Below, in pieces: positions 18,078-27,897 of a stretch of DNA of 64,000 bases (positions are counted from its first letter, which is position 1; each line of letters opens with the position of its first letter). Origin of the DNA: an uncultured Duncaniella sp. (GTDB lineage Bacteria > Bacteroidota > Bacteroidia > Bacteroidales > Muribaculaceae). The stretch is from the NCBI GenBank assembly GCA_910584825.1, contig CAJUCI010000006.1, positions 44,086-108,085 of the forward strand, given 5' to 3'. The position numbers were made by a program, and so were the translations under genes. The notes beneath the pieces were generated by a model. The model worked only from the letters and a program-made list of their open reading frames with translations, was not told the origin of the DNA and made no database searches.

Positions 18078-20111
18078 ATGACAAAGATATTAAGGTTAAT
18101 ACCACTCATCATATTACTGCACGCCTTCACATTACCTGCATCAGCTCAGATAAACACTGACCAGGTGATGCGCATCGGCCAGAACAACATGTATCTTGAG
18201 GACTATGTCCTGTCCATCCAGTATTTCAATCAGGTTATTGACATAAAGCCCTATCTTGCAAAGCCATACTTCCTAAGGTCTATAGCAAAACTTAACCTTG
18301 ACGATTTTCTTGGAGCCGAGCAGGACGCCACCATGTCAATCGAGCGCAACCCCTTCATTGTCGACGCATGGGAGGTGAGAGGTGTGGCCCGTCAGAACAT
18401 GGGCAAGAACCGCGAGGCCATAGATGACTATAACCACGCGCTCGAACTCCTGCCCGACAACCGTGGTCTGCTCTATAACAAGGCTATGGCCCAGCAGGAC
18501 ATTAACGACATGGAGGGCGCGGCTGAGACATACAAAACACTTCTTAAGAGATTCCCCAACTTCGACGGCGGCTATATAGGCCGTGCCCGCATGCTCCTCG
18601 AGCAGAAGGACACTGTGGCCGCCCTTGCCGACATAGAGAAGGCTCTTGAAATCAACCGCAATTCAATCAACGGCTACCTGATGCGCGCCGACATAGCCAT
18701 CAACTCTGACAAGGATTATGCCTCGGCTCTTGAGGATATGAACCAAGCCATCAAGCTCCAGCCGAAATTTGCGGGTTATTTCATCAACCGTGCATATCTG
18801 CGCTACATGACTGATGATTTCCAGGGTGCGTTTGCCGACTATGACTATGCCCTGCAGCTCGACCCTCAGAACACCACCGCACTCTTCAACCGCGGTCTGC
18901 TCCGAGCCGAAGTTCATGACAACAACAAGGCAATCGCCGACTTCTCAGTCGTGCTGAATCTTGATGAGAATGATTACAAGACCCTTTACAACCGCGCAGT
19001 CCTTCTCGCCGAGATTGGCGACTTCAATGCCGCGATTGCCGATATGGACAAGGTAATCGACGCCTACCCCGATTTTGCCGCCGCCTACTTCCTGCGTTAT
19101 GACATCAACCGCCGCAAAGGCGACATGCACTCGGCTCAGAAGGATTATGACAAGTCACTTGCCCTCGCAAAGACCCGTGTGCAATTGCCGACGGTGCTGA
19201 ATGCCCCCGCGGAGGCTTCGGATTCAGCCGTAATTGCCGATAACAGCTACTCACAGGAACAGGTGAAGCGCAGGTTCACGTCGCTCACAACCATCGCCGA
19301 CAACTCGTCGCCCGAGCAGATATTCAACAACAAAAACATCAAGGGCAAGGTGCAGGACCGCAACTACAGCATCGAGCTTGAGCCGATATTCGCCATATCA
19401 TACTACTCCTCGCCTACCGAGCTGAAAATGAGTGGCGACTACATCCGCGAGGTCGACGACATCAATGCCACACGCATGCTGCGCTTCCTCCTTCAGGTCA
19501 CGAACCACGAACCGTCAATGACCGACGAGGAGACTGCGACGGCACATTTCAACTCCATTAACTATTACACCTCCTATCTCGCAAGCCATACCCCCCGCGC
19601 CATTGACTTCCTCGGACGCGCGATGGACTATATGACCCTGCGCGACTATGAACATGCCATAGCCGACCTTGACAAGGCCATAGCCCTTACCCCCGACTTT
19701 ACCCTCGCCTATCTCATAAGGGCCAATGCACGCTATCTCAACTCGCGGATGTCGCAGCCCGACAGCGAGTCCACAAAGACATCGCTGCCCTCACCGGCAA
19801 TCCCGCGTGCCAACGCCCTGCGTGCCGCCATTGCCGACCTCGACACGGTAATCAAACTGTCACCCTCCATGCCCATCGCATATTATAATAAAGGTGTGAT
19901 TCTTGCAGGTGAGGGCGACCTTACATCGGCCCTGTCGTGCTTCAATAAGGCTATCGAGCTCAAGCCCGATTTCGGCGAGGCGTTCTACAACCGCGGATAC
20001 GTCTACCTGTCGCTCGGCAACCGTGACGCGGCCTTTGCCGACCTCAGCCGTGCCGGAGGCCTGGGCATAGTACCCTCTTACAACCTCCTCAAACGCATGT
20101 CAGCCAAATAA
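18078..20111 (+). CDS. Secreted tetratricopeptide-repeat protein
   Basis: The 677-residue protein has a signal peptide (MTKILRLIPLIILLHAFTLPASA) and arrays of about 34-residue TPR units. About ten run from residue 25 to 370 (repeated patterns such as AIDDYNHALELLPDNRGLLYNKA and AFADYDYALQLDPQNTTALFNRG). A non-TPR stretch of roughly 130 residues follows, then about three more TPRs (LTSALSCFNKAIELKPDFGEAFYNRGYVYLSLG). TPRs bind other proteins; a periplasmic scaffold role is likely, but no partner can be named. It is a single gene with its own upstream -7 box. Confidence 0.85.
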   Translation: MTKILRLIPLIILLHAFTLPASAQINTDQVMRIGQNNMYLEDYVLSIQYFNQVIDIKPYLAKPYFLRSIAKLNLDDFLGAEQDATMSIERNPFIVDAWEVRGVARQNMGKNREAIDDYNHALELLPDNRGLLYNKAMAQQDINDMEGAAETYKTLLKRFPNFDGGYIGRARMLLEQKDTVAALADIEKALEINRNSINGYLMRADIAINSDKDYASALEDMNQAIKLQPKFAGYFINRAYLRYMTDDFQGAFADYDYALQLDPQNTTALFNRGLLRAEVHDNNKAIADFSVVLNLDENDYKTLYNRAVLLAEIGDFNAAIADMDKVIDAYPDFAAAYFLRYDINRRKGDMHSAQKDYDKSLALAKTRVQLPTVLNAPAEASDSAVIADNSYSQEQVKRRFTSLTTIADNSSPEQIFNNKNIKGKVQDRNYSIELEPIFAISYYSSPTELKMSGDYIREVDDINATRMLRFLLQVTNHEPSMTDEETATAHFNSINYYTSYLASHTPRAIDFLGRAMDYMTLRDYEHAIADLDKAIALTPDFTLAYLIRANARYLNSRMSQPDSESTKTSLPSPAIPRANALRAAIADLDTVIKLSPSMPIAYYNKGVILAGEGDLTSALSCFNKAIELKPDFGEAFYNRGYVYLSLGNRDAAFADLSRAGGLGIVPSYNLLKRMSAK

Positions 20112-20180
20112 AGGTGTGGCATAATTGATAAAATTCCAACAATCTTTTAACAGTACGCAACGATTTCCAACATTTTTGCG

Positions 20181-20188
20181 TAACTTTG
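20181..20188 (+). promoter_or_regulatory. TAACTTTG -7 box upstream of lysC
   Basis: The box lies 44 bases before the lysC ATG. The -33 position lacks TTG, so the match is partial. Confidence 0.5.
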
Positions 20189-20232
20189 AGCCAAATTTCC
20201 AATAATTACCATCAATTTAGATTGCAAAAAGG

Positions 20233-21558
20233 ATGAAAGTATTAAAATTTGGCGGCACCTCGGTGGGTTCGGCCGAGAGAATCCGTCACGTAGCAGACCT
20301 CGTAAGCTCACGCGGTCGTAACATCATAGTGCTCTCAGCCATGTCTGGCACTACCAACACTCTTGTAGAGATAGCCGGCTATCTCTATAAGCGCAACGTC
20401 AATGGTGCTAAAGAGACAATCAACCTCCTGGAATCAAAATATCTCAAGACACTCTCGACGCTCTATGACAAACATGAGAGCCGCGAGCGTGCCCTGAAGG
20501 AAATAAAGGCCTGCTTCAACTATATCCGCTCGTTCACCCAGCGCGAGACATTCGGCGAGACCGAAGAGAAGATTATCCTCGCCCAAGGCGAGATTATGAG
20601 CGTGGCCATGATGACCATCCTGCTCAACGAGCGCGGCCTGTATGCCGAGTCGCTCCCCGCCCTCGACTTCATGAAGACCGGGGCCAACTCCGAGCCTGAC
20701 ATGCAGCACATACAGCTGCATCTCCAGCCGCTCCTCGACAAGTATATGGATGCCGACATTTTCGTGACCCAGGGATTCATTTGCCGCAACTCATCGGGCG
20801 AAATCGACAACCTGCAGCGCGGAGGCAGCGACTACACGGCATCGCTCATAGGCGCGGCCATCGAAGCCGAGGAGATTGAGATATGGACCGACATCGACGG
20901 CATGCACAACAACGACCCCCGCTTTGTCGAGAAGACCTCGCCAGTAAGCGAGCTTCACTACGAGGAGGCAGCCGAGCTTGCATACTTCGGTGCTAAGATT
21001 CTCCACCCCACCTGCGTGCTCCCCGCCAAGGTCAACAATATCCCCGTGCGTCTGCTCAACACTATGGAGCCTGAGGCACACGGCACACTTATCTACAACA
21101 ACATCACCGACCCCTGCATCAAGGCGGTGGCCGCCAAGGATAATGTCGTGGCTATCAAAATCAAGAGCTCGCGCATGCTCCTTGCCTACGGCTTCCTGAC
21201 CCGTGTGTTCGAGACCTTCGAGAAGTACAAGACCCCTATCGACATGATTGCGACAAGCGAGGTAGGTGTATCGCTCACCATCGACTCCGAACGTTTCCTC
21301 CCCGAAATCGTGGACGAGCTTCAGAAGTTCGGCACCGTGACCGTCGACAAAGACATGGTAATCGTCTGCGTTGTGGGCAATATGGAATGGACTAACACCG
21401 GCTATGAGGCACGTGCGGTCGAGGCTCTTGCCGACATCCCCGTGCGCATGATTTCGTATGGCGGTTCCAACTACAACATCTCGTTCCTCATACGCAAGGA
21501 TGACAAAGTCAAGGCCCTCAACCGTCTGAGCGAAAAACTTTTCAACAACAAACAGTAA
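20233..21558 (+). CDS. lysC: Aspartate kinase
   Basis: The 441-residue monofunctional aspartokinase starts MKVLKFGGTSVGSAERI, the kinase signature. It contains VTQGFICRNSSGEIDNLQRGGSDYTASL and EIWTDIDGMHNNDPR of the catalytic domain, then C-terminal ACT regions (IDMIATSEVGVSLTID, VCVVGNMEW), which normally bind lysine or threonine for feedback control. There is no fused homoserine dehydrogenase. It phosphorylates aspartate, the first step toward lysine, methionine and threonine. lysA follows after 15 bases, so the pair brackets the lysine branch. Confidence 0.95.
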   Translation: MKVLKFGGTSVGSAERIRHVADLVSSRGRNIIVLSAMSGTTNTLVEIAGYLYKRNVNGAKETINLLESKYLKTLSTLYDKHESRERALKEIKACFNYIRSFTQRETFGETEEKIILAQGEIMSVAMMTILLNERGLYAESLPALDFMKTGANSEPDMQHIQLHLQPLLDKYMDADIFVTQGFICRNSSGEIDNLQRGGSDYTASLIGAAIEAEEIEIWTDIDGMHNNDPRFVEKTSPVSELHYEEAAELAYFGAKILHPTCVLPAKVNNIPVRLLNTMEPEAHGTLIYNNITDPCIKAVAAKDNVVAIKIKSSRMLLAYGFLTRVFETFEKYKTPIDMIATSEVGVSLTIDSERFLPEIVDELQKFGTVTVDKDMVIVCVVGNMEWTNTGYEARAVEALADIPVRMISYGGSNYNISFLIRKDDKVKALNRLSEKLFNNKQ

Positions 21559-21573
21559 GCCCTCAGCATTCAT

Positions 21574-22725
21574 ATGGCACGATTTCCAGTTGCAGAATTC
21601 GACGAACTGAGCACTCCGTTCTATTTCTACGACCTTGCCCTTCTTGACCGCACGCTTGCCGAGATAGTGCGCACCTCGCGTGACGAACGCTTCAAGGTGC
21701 ATTATGCCATCAAGGCCAACGCCAACCCCGGCATACTCCGTCGCATCCAGGCGGCGGGACTCGGGGTCGACGCTGTGAGCGGCGGCGAGATAAAGGCTGC
21801 GCTCGAGGTAGGATTCAAGGGAGCGCAGATTGTGTATGCCGGAGTAGGCAAGACCGACGGCGAGATTCGTCTCGCGCTTGAGAACGAGGTTGGCTGTTTC
21901 AATGTGGAGTCCGAGCCTGAGCTTGAGATTATCGACGAGATTGCTGGCTCGATGGGCAAGGTGGCCAATATCGCGCTCCGCGTCAACCCAAATATCGACG
22001 CCCATACCCACGAGTATATCACTACCGGCCTTGCTGAAAACAAGTTCGGCATCAATCTCGAGCAGTTGCCCCAGATTATCGAAAAGGCATCGCAACTCGA
22101 GAATGTAAACCTCGAGGGACTCCATTTCCACATCGGCTCGCAGATTACCGAGACAGAGCCTTTCGTAATGCTTTGCGAGGTAATCAACCGTCTTCAGAAC
22201 GAGTGGGAAGAGAAAGGTGTGACGTTCAAGTCTATAAACGTGGGTGGCGGCCTCGGCATCGATTATGCTGAGCCTGACCGTCATCCCATACCTGATTTCG
22301 AGGGTTACTTTAAGGCGTTCCGCAACCATCTGCGTCTGCGCCCTGACCAGGAACTGCACTTTGAGCTGGGCCGTTCGGTCGTGGCCCAGTGCGGCAGTCT
22401 CATCACCCGCGTCCTTTACGTCAAGGAAGGTACGACCAAACGTTTTGCCATCGTGGATGCGGGCATGACCGACCTCATACGCCCGGCCCTCTACAACGCT
22501 CACCACCGCATCGAGAACCTGTCATCGCCCAACGGCGAGATGCACCATTACGATGTCGTAGGGCCTATATGCGAGTCGTCAGACTGCTTCGGCAAGGACG
22601 AACTGCTCCCCGCCATCCGCCGAGGCGACTTCCTCGCACTCCGCTCGGCCGGTGCGTATGGCGAGATTATGGCGTCGCAGTACAACTGCCGCCAGCTCCC
22701 GTCATCGTATCTCTATGAGAAGTAA
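21574..22725 (+). CDS. lysA: Diaminopimelate decarboxylase
   Basis: The 383-residue fold-type III PLP enzyme has the PLP lysine Lys47 in YAIKANANPGIL, the glycine loop VGGGLGID, and the substrate cysteine Cys338 in ESSDCFGKD. It catalyses the last step of lysine synthesis, meso-diaminopimelate to lysine. Its position 15 bases behind lysC supports co-transcription. The length is somewhat shorter than many LysA (about 420), mostly at the N-terminus, which is usual in this phylum. Confidence 0.95.
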   Translation: MARFPVAEFDELSTPFYFYDLALLDRTLAEIVRTSRDERFKVHYAIKANANPGILRRIQAAGLGVDAVSGGEIKAALEVGFKGAQIVYAGVGKTDGEIRLALENEVGCFNVESEPELEIIDEIAGSMGKVANIALRVNPNIDAHTHEYITTGLAENKFGINLEQLPQIIEKASQLENVNLEGLHFHIGSQITETEPFVMLCEVINRLQNEWEEKGVTFKSINVGGGLGIDYAEPDRHPIPDFEGYFKAFRNHLRLRPDQELHFELGRSVVAQCGSLITRVLYVKEGTTKRFAIVDAGMTDLIRPALYNAHHRIENLSSPNGEMHHYDVVGPICESSDCFGKDELLPAIRRGDFLALRSAGAYGEIMASQYNCRQLPSSYLYEK

Positions 22726-22754
22726 ACCTTAAAACCTAATATCCAATTATCACA

Positions 22755-24740
22755 ATGTCTAAGAATCAGTTTGACGAGGTGGCCTATCAGGAGGCCGACC
22801 CGACCGAGATGCCGGAAAATGCGTTCCGCGAACTCGGTGAGGACGAGCATTATCGCCCTATAATGCACCCCGCGCATGACTACCCCGAAGTGACCCCCTA
22901 CTCCGTGTCGATGGGTCTGCTGCTCGCTGTCATATTCAGTGCAGCAGCCGCATATCTCGGTCTGAAGGTAGGTCAGGTGTTTGAGGCGGCAATTCCCATT
23001 GCTATTATCGCAGTGGGTCTGTCTGGCGCGTTGAAAAAGCAGAATCCGCTCGGTCAGAATGTGATTATCCAGTCGATAGGCGCATGTTCGGGCGTGATTG
23101 TTGCCGGAGCCATCTTCACGCTCCCCGCGCTTTACATCCTCCAGGCAAAGTATCCCGAGATTTCGGTCAACTTCCTGCAGATATTCCTCAGCTCGCTTCT
23201 CGGCGGTGTGCTCGGAATACTCTTCTTTATCCCCTTCCGTAAATATTTCGTGAAGGATATGCACGGAAAGTATCCTTTCCCCGAAGCCACTGCCACTACC
23301 CAGGTGCTTGCAAGCGGACTCGGCAAGAACACATCCAATGCCGGACAGGCCAAGACCCTCGTGATATCGTCGCTCATCGGCGGCCTTTACGACTATCTCG
23401 TGGAGACTTTCGGATGGTGGACCGATACGCTCAACACTATGGCCACATCGTGGGGCCAGACTCTCGCCGAGAAGACCAAACTCGTGGTGAGCTGCAACAC
23501 GACCGCCGCAGTGCTTGGTCTCGGTTACATCATCGGCCTGAAATACGCTTTCATCATCTTTGCCGGTTCAGTGTTTGTATGGTGGGTGCTTATCCCGCTC
23601 ATCGGCACCTATGGAGCCCCTGAGATTGCCGCAATGGCCCCGACCGAGATATTCGGTGAATACGCCCGTCTTATAGGCATCGGCGGCATCGCGATGGCCG
23701 GTATCATCGGCATCGTGAAGTCGTGGGGCATCATCCGCGAGGCTGTCGGACTCGCCTCACGCGAGCTGAAAGGCAATGCCACTGACGCCAAGACTATACG
23801 CTGGCAGACTGACATCTCCATGAAGCATATAGTATTCTTCGTGGCCATCGCTCTTGTGGCCGTGCTCGTATTCTTCTGGGTCGGTGTCATCAGCACATTC
23901 TGGCAGGCACTCGTGGCATGGATTGTCGTCACTATCATAGCATTCCTCTTTACCACTGTTGCCGCAAATGCCATTGCAATCGTAGGCTCCAACCCCGTAT
24001 CGGGCATGACGCTTATGACACTCATTATCGCGTCGGCAATCTTCGTGGGTATCGGACTTAACGGCACCTCGGGCATCGCGGCCTCGATGGTGATTGGCGG
24101 CGTAGTATGTACCGCCCTTTCAATGGCCGGAGGTTTCGTTACCGACCTCAAGGTAGGCTATTGGCTCGGCTCGACCCCCAAGAAGCAGGAATCATGGAAA
24201 TTCCTCGGCACCCTCGTATCGGCCGCAACTGTAGGCGGTGTGATATTGCTGCTCAACCAGGTCTATGGTTTCACCGGCGAGAATGCGCTTGTGGCACCTC
24301 AGGCCAACGCTATGGCCAAGGTCATCGAGCCTCTGATGATGGGCGGTGACACGCCTTGGATTCTCTATATGGTGGGTGCCATTCTCGCACTCATCCTCAA
24401 CTGGCTCGGCGTGCCCGCCCTCGCCTTCTGCCTCGGCATGTTCATTCCCCTTCAGCTTAACACCCCGCTTCTCGTGGGCGGTGCTGTAGCTTGGTTCATC
24501 GGCAGCCGCTCCAAGGACAAGGCCCTCAACAGCGCACGTGCTGACCGAGGCACACTCATCTCTTCGGGTCTCATCGCCGGTGGTGCACTCTTCGGCGTGT
24601 TTGCCGCCCTTACCCGTTTCCTCGGATTTGAGTATGACAACCCCATGACAGCAATCGCCACCCAGTGGACAGGTCTTGCAGTCTATGCGATGCTCATAAT
24701 CTATCTCATTTGGGATTCGATGCGTGCCAAGAAAATCTGA
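22755..24740 (+). CDS. OPT-family oligopeptide transporter
   Basis: The 661-residue membrane protein has about 14-16 hydrophobic helices after a soluble N-terminus of about 50 residues. Family features include PYSVSMGLLLAVIFSAAAAYLGLKVGQVFEAAIPIAII near the start, KYPFPEATATTQVL, and NWLGVPALAFCLGMFIPLQLNTP near the end. OPT members import peptides or metal chelates by proton coupling; the substrate is not evident here. It lies 29 bases after lysA and two bases before the MATE gene, so it probably belongs to the lysC transcript. Confidence 0.9.
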   Translation: MSKNQFDEVAYQEADPTEMPENAFRELGEDEHYRPIMHPAHDYPEVTPYSVSMGLLLAVIFSAAAAYLGLKVGQVFEAAIPIAIIAVGLSGALKKQNPLGQNVIIQSIGACSGVIVAGAIFTLPALYILQAKYPEISVNFLQIFLSSLLGGVLGILFFIPFRKYFVKDMHGKYPFPEATATTQVLASGLGKNTSNAGQAKTLVISSLIGGLYDYLVETFGWWTDTLNTMATSWGQTLAEKTKLVVSCNTTAAVLGLGYIIGLKYAFIIFAGSVFVWWVLIPLIGTYGAPEIAAMAPTEIFGEYARLIGIGGIAMAGIIGIVKSWGIIREAVGLASRELKGNATDAKTIRWQTDISMKHIVFFVAIALVAVLVFFWVGVISTFWQALVAWIVVTIIAFLFTTVAANAIAIVGSNPVSGMTLMTLIIASAIFVGIGLNGTSGIAASMVIGGVVCTALSMAGGFVTDLKVGYWLGSTPKKQESWKFLGTLVSAATVGGVILLLNQVYGFTGENALVAPQANAMAKVIEPLMMGGDTPWILYMVGAILALILNWLGVPALAFCLGMFIPLQLNTPLLVGGAVAWFIGSRSKDKALNSARADRGTLISSGLIAGGALFGVFAALTRFLGFEYDNPMTAIATQWTGLAVYAMLIIYLIWDSMRAKKI

Positions 24741-24742
24741 AA

Positions 24743-26056
24743 GTGAAAAGTATAAATAAAGAGATTCTCTCTTTAGCCATTCCGTCCATCATCACCAACA
24801 TCACCACTCCGTTGTTGGCGTTGATGGACGTGGCTATTGTGGGACATATGGGAGATGCCGCGTATATTGCGGCGATAGCTGTGGGCGGTACGATATTCAA
24901 TATGATATACTGGCTCTTCGCCTTCCTGCGCATGGGCACGAGCGGCATGTCGGCCCAGGCTCACGGCTCGGGCGACGGGCGCGAACTTGACCTCGTGCTT
25001 GCCCGAGGCATGATTGTGGCCATTACGGCCTCGGCGGTAATCATACTTGCATCCCCCCTCATAGCCCGCCTTGCATTCTCGGTGATGGAGGTTGAGGCGG
25101 GCGTTCGCGCTATGGCCGACAGGTATTTCTCGATACTCGTGTGGGGCGCGCCTGCAGTGCTGTGCACCTACACGCTCTCGGGCTGGGCACTTGGCCGCAA
25201 GAACCCCAAGGCTCCCATGTGGGTGTCATTCATCATCAATATCAGCAATATAATCGTCAGTCTGGTGCTTGTCTACGTGTTCCGGTTCAAGATTGAAGGC
25301 GTAGCCATCGGCACACTGTCGGCCCAGTGGCTCGGAGTGATATCATTCGGGGTAATCGTAATCCGCAAATACCATCCGACAGTCCCCCCTATGTCGCAGG
25401 TAATGCTCCGCAGTGCGCTCAAACGCTTCTTCTCGGTCAATATCGACATATTCCTCCGCACATGCTGTCTGATAGCCGTGACCGTGTGGTTTACCCGTGT
25501 AGGCTCGCAGCAAGGCGTTGTGGTGCTCGCAGTCAACACACTGTTGATGCAGTTCTTCATAATGTTCTCCTATTTCATGGACGGTTTCGCATTTGCCGGT
25601 GAGGCCATGTGCGGCAACTGTCTCGGCGCGGCAGACCGTGCCGGGTTGAGGCGAAGCACCCGCGCCCTGTTAGCATGGGGAGGAGGTGTGGCCGTGATAT
25701 TCACGGTGATATACTTTTTCTGCGGCGAGTGGATAATGCAACTGTTAAGCGGGGATGTCAATGTGATTACGGCCTCAAAGGAGTATTTTCATTGGGTAGT
25801 GCTGGTGCCTGTGGCCGGATTTCTTGCCTTTACTTGGGACGGCATATATATCGGCATAACCCGCACCCACGAGATGTTGCTGTCGATGGCAACATCTACG
25901 GCATTGTACTTCATATTATACTACGTATTATATCCCATGCTCGGCAATCATGGACTGTGGATAGCATTCATCTGCTATCTCTTCACGCGAGGCATCGTGC
26001 TCCAGTTTGCAAGCCGGCATGTCGAGCGAAAAATATTTTTGGATAAGTTGATATAA
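24743..26056 (+). CDS. MATE-family efflux transporter (DinF-like)
   Basis: The 437-residue protein has 12 predicted helices in two repeats, beginning VKSINKEILSLAIPSIITNITTPLLALMDVAIVGHMGD, the usual MATE opening. A GTG two bases after the OPT stop gives this start; the longer in-frame start would overlap OPT by 78 bases. MATE proteins export drugs or metabolites using proton or sodium gradients. The -33 element of the thiamine operon promoter lies in its last codons. Confidence 0.9.
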   Translation: MKSINKEILSLAIPSIITNITTPLLALMDVAIVGHMGDAAYIAAIAVGGTIFNMIYWLFAFLRMGTSGMSAQAHGSGDGRELDLVLARGMIVAITASAVIILASPLIARLAFSVMEVEAGVRAMADRYFSILVWGAPAVLCTYTLSGWALGRKNPKAPMWVSFIINISNIIVSLVLVYVFRFKIEGVAIGTLSAQWLGVISFGVIVIRKYHPTVPPMSQVMLRSALKRFFSVNIDIFLRTCCLIAVTVWFTRVGSQQGVVVLAVNTLLMQFFIMFSYFMDGFAFAGEAMCGNCLGAADRAGLRRSTRALLAWGGGVAVIFTVIYFFCGEWIMQLLSGDVNVITASKEYFHWVVLVPVAGFLAFTWDGIYIGITRTHEMLLSMATSTALYFILYYVLYPMLGNHGLWIAFICYLFTRGIVLQFASRHVERKIFLDKLI

Positions 26057-26069
26057 AAGACTAACTTTG
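26038..26069 (+). promoter_or_regulatory. Promoter of the thiamine operon
   Basis: TTTG at 26038-26041 and TAACTTTG at 26062-26069 are 20 bases apart, a full consensus match. The start point would fall just before the TPP riboswitch. Confidence 0.8.
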
Positions 26070-26071
26070 CA

Positions 26072-26162
26072 GTGACAAAGGGGTGCCGCGCCTGATGGCT
26101 GACGGCTGAGATGATACCCTCTGAACCTGATGCGGTTAGTACCGCCGAAGGGATTGGCTCAC
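26072..26162 (+). promoter_or_regulatory. TPP (THI element) riboswitch
   Basis: The conserved blocks are in order: AAGGGGTGCC, GGCTGAGATGATACCC, GAACCTGATGCGGTTAGTACCGCCG and AAGGGATTGG. These form the THI-box aptamer that binds thiamine pyrophosphate. It precedes thiD by about 70 bases and should turn the thi genes off when TPP is plentiful. No strong U-tract hairpin was seen after it, so translational control is possible. Confidence 0.95.
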
Positions 26163-26229
26163 ATCTTCACCGGGTGCACAGCATGGCCCGCACATCGCTT
26201 TGTCATTGACATATTAACCTGTAACAGCG

Positions 26230-27051
26230 ATGAGAAGATACTTCCCTGTCCTATCCATAGCCGGAAGCGACCCCTCAGGAGGCGCAGGCATTCAGGCCGA
26301 TATCAAGACCATATCGGCCCTCGGTTGTTATGCCATGACGGCAATAACCTCGCTCACAGCCCAGAACACTACCGGCGTGAGATCAATCATGGCCGCGACT
26401 CCCGAGATTGTGCGTGACCAGATTGACATGATAATGGAGGACATCCCCCCTATGGCCGTAAAGACAGGCATGCTCTGCAACCTCGAGGTGGCCGACACCG
26501 TGGCAGAACGTCTTGAGCACTATCGTATTAAGAATATTGTGGTCGACCCCGTGATGGTGTCAACCTCAGGCTCCAAGCTGCTCGCCGACGACGCCATCAG
26601 CCTCATCCTTGAGCGCATCTTCCCATTGTCAACACTTATCACCCCCAACAAGAGCGAGGCTCATGCCCTGACCGGCGAGACTGACCCTGACTGTCAGGCG
26701 CGACGCTTTCAGGAAATGGGATGCCGCAACGTATTGCTGAAGGGGGGCGACACGGCTAATACTGATTTCAAGACCGACATACTCTATCTCGAAAACGGAA
26801 AGAGGATGGAACTGCGGGCCGATGCAATCGACACGGTCAACACTCACGGCACAGGCTGTACGCTGTCATCAGCCATCGCGTCATATCTCGCGCTCGGTTA
26901 TGACCTCGTGTCGGCCGTAAATGCCGCAAAACTTTACATCACCCGCGCCCTTGAGGCCGGTGCGTTTGTCACGACAGGACACGGCCACGGGCCTGTCAAT
27001 CATTTCTTCTCTCCCCGCAGACTCAAGAACTTCAACCCCAACAAACGATAA
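26230..27051 (+). CDS. thiD: Hydroxymethylpyrimidine/phosphomethylpyrimidine kinase
   Basis: The 273-residue ribokinase-fold enzyme has the ThiD start VLSIAGSDPSGGAGIQADIKT, AVKTGMLCN, VDPVMVSTSGSKLL, and the C-terminal anion hole/base motif NTHGTGCTLSSAIAS. It phosphorylates HMP and HMP-P to give HMP-PP for coupling by ThiE. It is the first gene behind the TPP riboswitch. Confidence 0.96.
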   Translation: MRRYFPVLSIAGSDPSGGAGIQADIKTISALGCYAMTAITSLTAQNTTGVRSIMAATPEIVRDQIDMIMEDIPPMAVKTGMLCNLEVADTVAERLEHYRIKNIVVDPVMVSTSGSKLLADDAISLILERIFPLSTLITPNKSEAHALTGETDPDCQARRFQEMGCRNVLLKGGDTANTDFKTDILYLENGKRMELRADAIDTVNTHGTGCTLSSAIASYLALGYDLVSAVNAAKLYITRALEAGAFVTTGHGHGPVNHFFSPRRLKNFNPNKR

Positions 27052-27068
27052 ACACTACAACTCTTCAT

Positions 27069-27269
27069 ATGGACATCACAATCAACGACGTAAAGCTGAC
27101 CCTGCCTGACGGTTCGACCCTCAAGAATGCGCTCGAAGCAAAAGATATTAAGCCTCAAGGTATTGCCACAGCTGTCAACGGCACAGTGATTGCAGCGGCA
27201 AAGCGCGAGACCACCGCACTCGCCGATGGTGACAAGATTGTAATCATCAAGGCTTTCTACGGTGGCTGA
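27069..27269 (+). CDS. thiS: Sulfur carrier protein ThiS
   Basis: The 66-residue ubiquitin-like protein ends in the diagnostic double glycine (AFYGG) that is adenylated and thiocarboxylated to carry sulfur to ThiG. The sequence includes TAVNGTVIAA, typical of ThiS. It lies 17 bases after thiD and overlaps the next gene by eight bases. Confidence 0.94.
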   Translation: MDITINDVKLTLPDGSTLKNALEAKDIKPQGIATAVNGTVIAAAKRETTALADGDKIVIIKAFYGG

Positions 27270-27852
27270 ACGCAAGTTGCTAATAGCCATCACCCCCGAA
27301 TCGCCTGTGGCAGACGAGGGGCGTAAGGTTGAGGCTCTTCTCCGAGCCGGATGGCATCGCGTGCATCTGCGACATCCCGGAGCAAGCCGGGTGGAGATGC
27401 GTGCGCTGATTGAAAGCATCGGTCAACGTTATCACGACCGCCTCGTGCTTCACGGCCACTTCGACCTCACTAATGATTTCAATCTCGGCGGTCTGCATCT
27501 CAACCGCCGTTGCCCCGTCCCGTCCTCGCTCTATCACGGTCCGCTTAGTCGGTCGTGCCACTCGGTTGACGAGGTGCTTGACGCCTCAGGGATGCAATAT
27601 GTGACATTAAGTCCTATCTTTGACAGCATCTCAAAATCGGGCTACCGAAGTGCATTTACTCAGGCCGAGCTTATGCGTCTTGACAGCGCACAAATCCCGG
27701 TAATCGCATTAGGTGGCATCGACAGTGAACATATTCCACTGTTAAAGGTTTATAAATTCAGTGGCTATGCGATGCTCGGCTCCATCCCATGGAATGGCAC
27801 TGTCGATGAAGTCAGCGCATTTGCCGATGCAATGGAGAAGTCAATCGACTGA
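27262..27852 (+). CDS. TenI-like protein (ThiE paralogue, probable thiazole tautomerase)
   Basis: The 196-residue protein has the ThiE/TenI barrel but lacks ThiE active-site residues: the QLRxK motif is HLRHP and the FDDR motif is LHGHFD. It keeps a CHSVDEV motif (His100) that resembles the catalytic His of TenI thiazole tautomerase, and SPIFDSISKSGY. It is therefore more likely to aromatise the thiazole product of ThiG than to couple HMP-PP. It starts at a GTG inside the last codons of thiS, indicating translational coupling. Confidence 0.75.
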   Translation: MAERKLLIAITPESPVADEGRKVEALLRAGWHRVHLRHPGASRVEMRALIESIGQRYHDRLVLHGHFDLTNDFNLGGLHLNRRCPVPSSLYHGPLSRSCHSVDEVLDASGMQYVTLSPIFDSISKSGYRSAFTQAELMRLDSAQIPVIALGGIDSEHIPLLKVYKFSGYAMLGSIPWNGTVDEVSAFADAMEKSID

Positions 27853-27897
27853 ATATAGACGCGTTCAACTAAAAGTATCAACTATATACATCAATAT

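Noticed and set aside
20791..22506. A 571-codon open frame on the minus strand opposite lysC and lysA
   Set aside because: Both plus-strand genes are unmistakable. Long antisense frames arise here from the strong G/C third-position bias of the coding strand, and this one has no recognisable domain or promoter.
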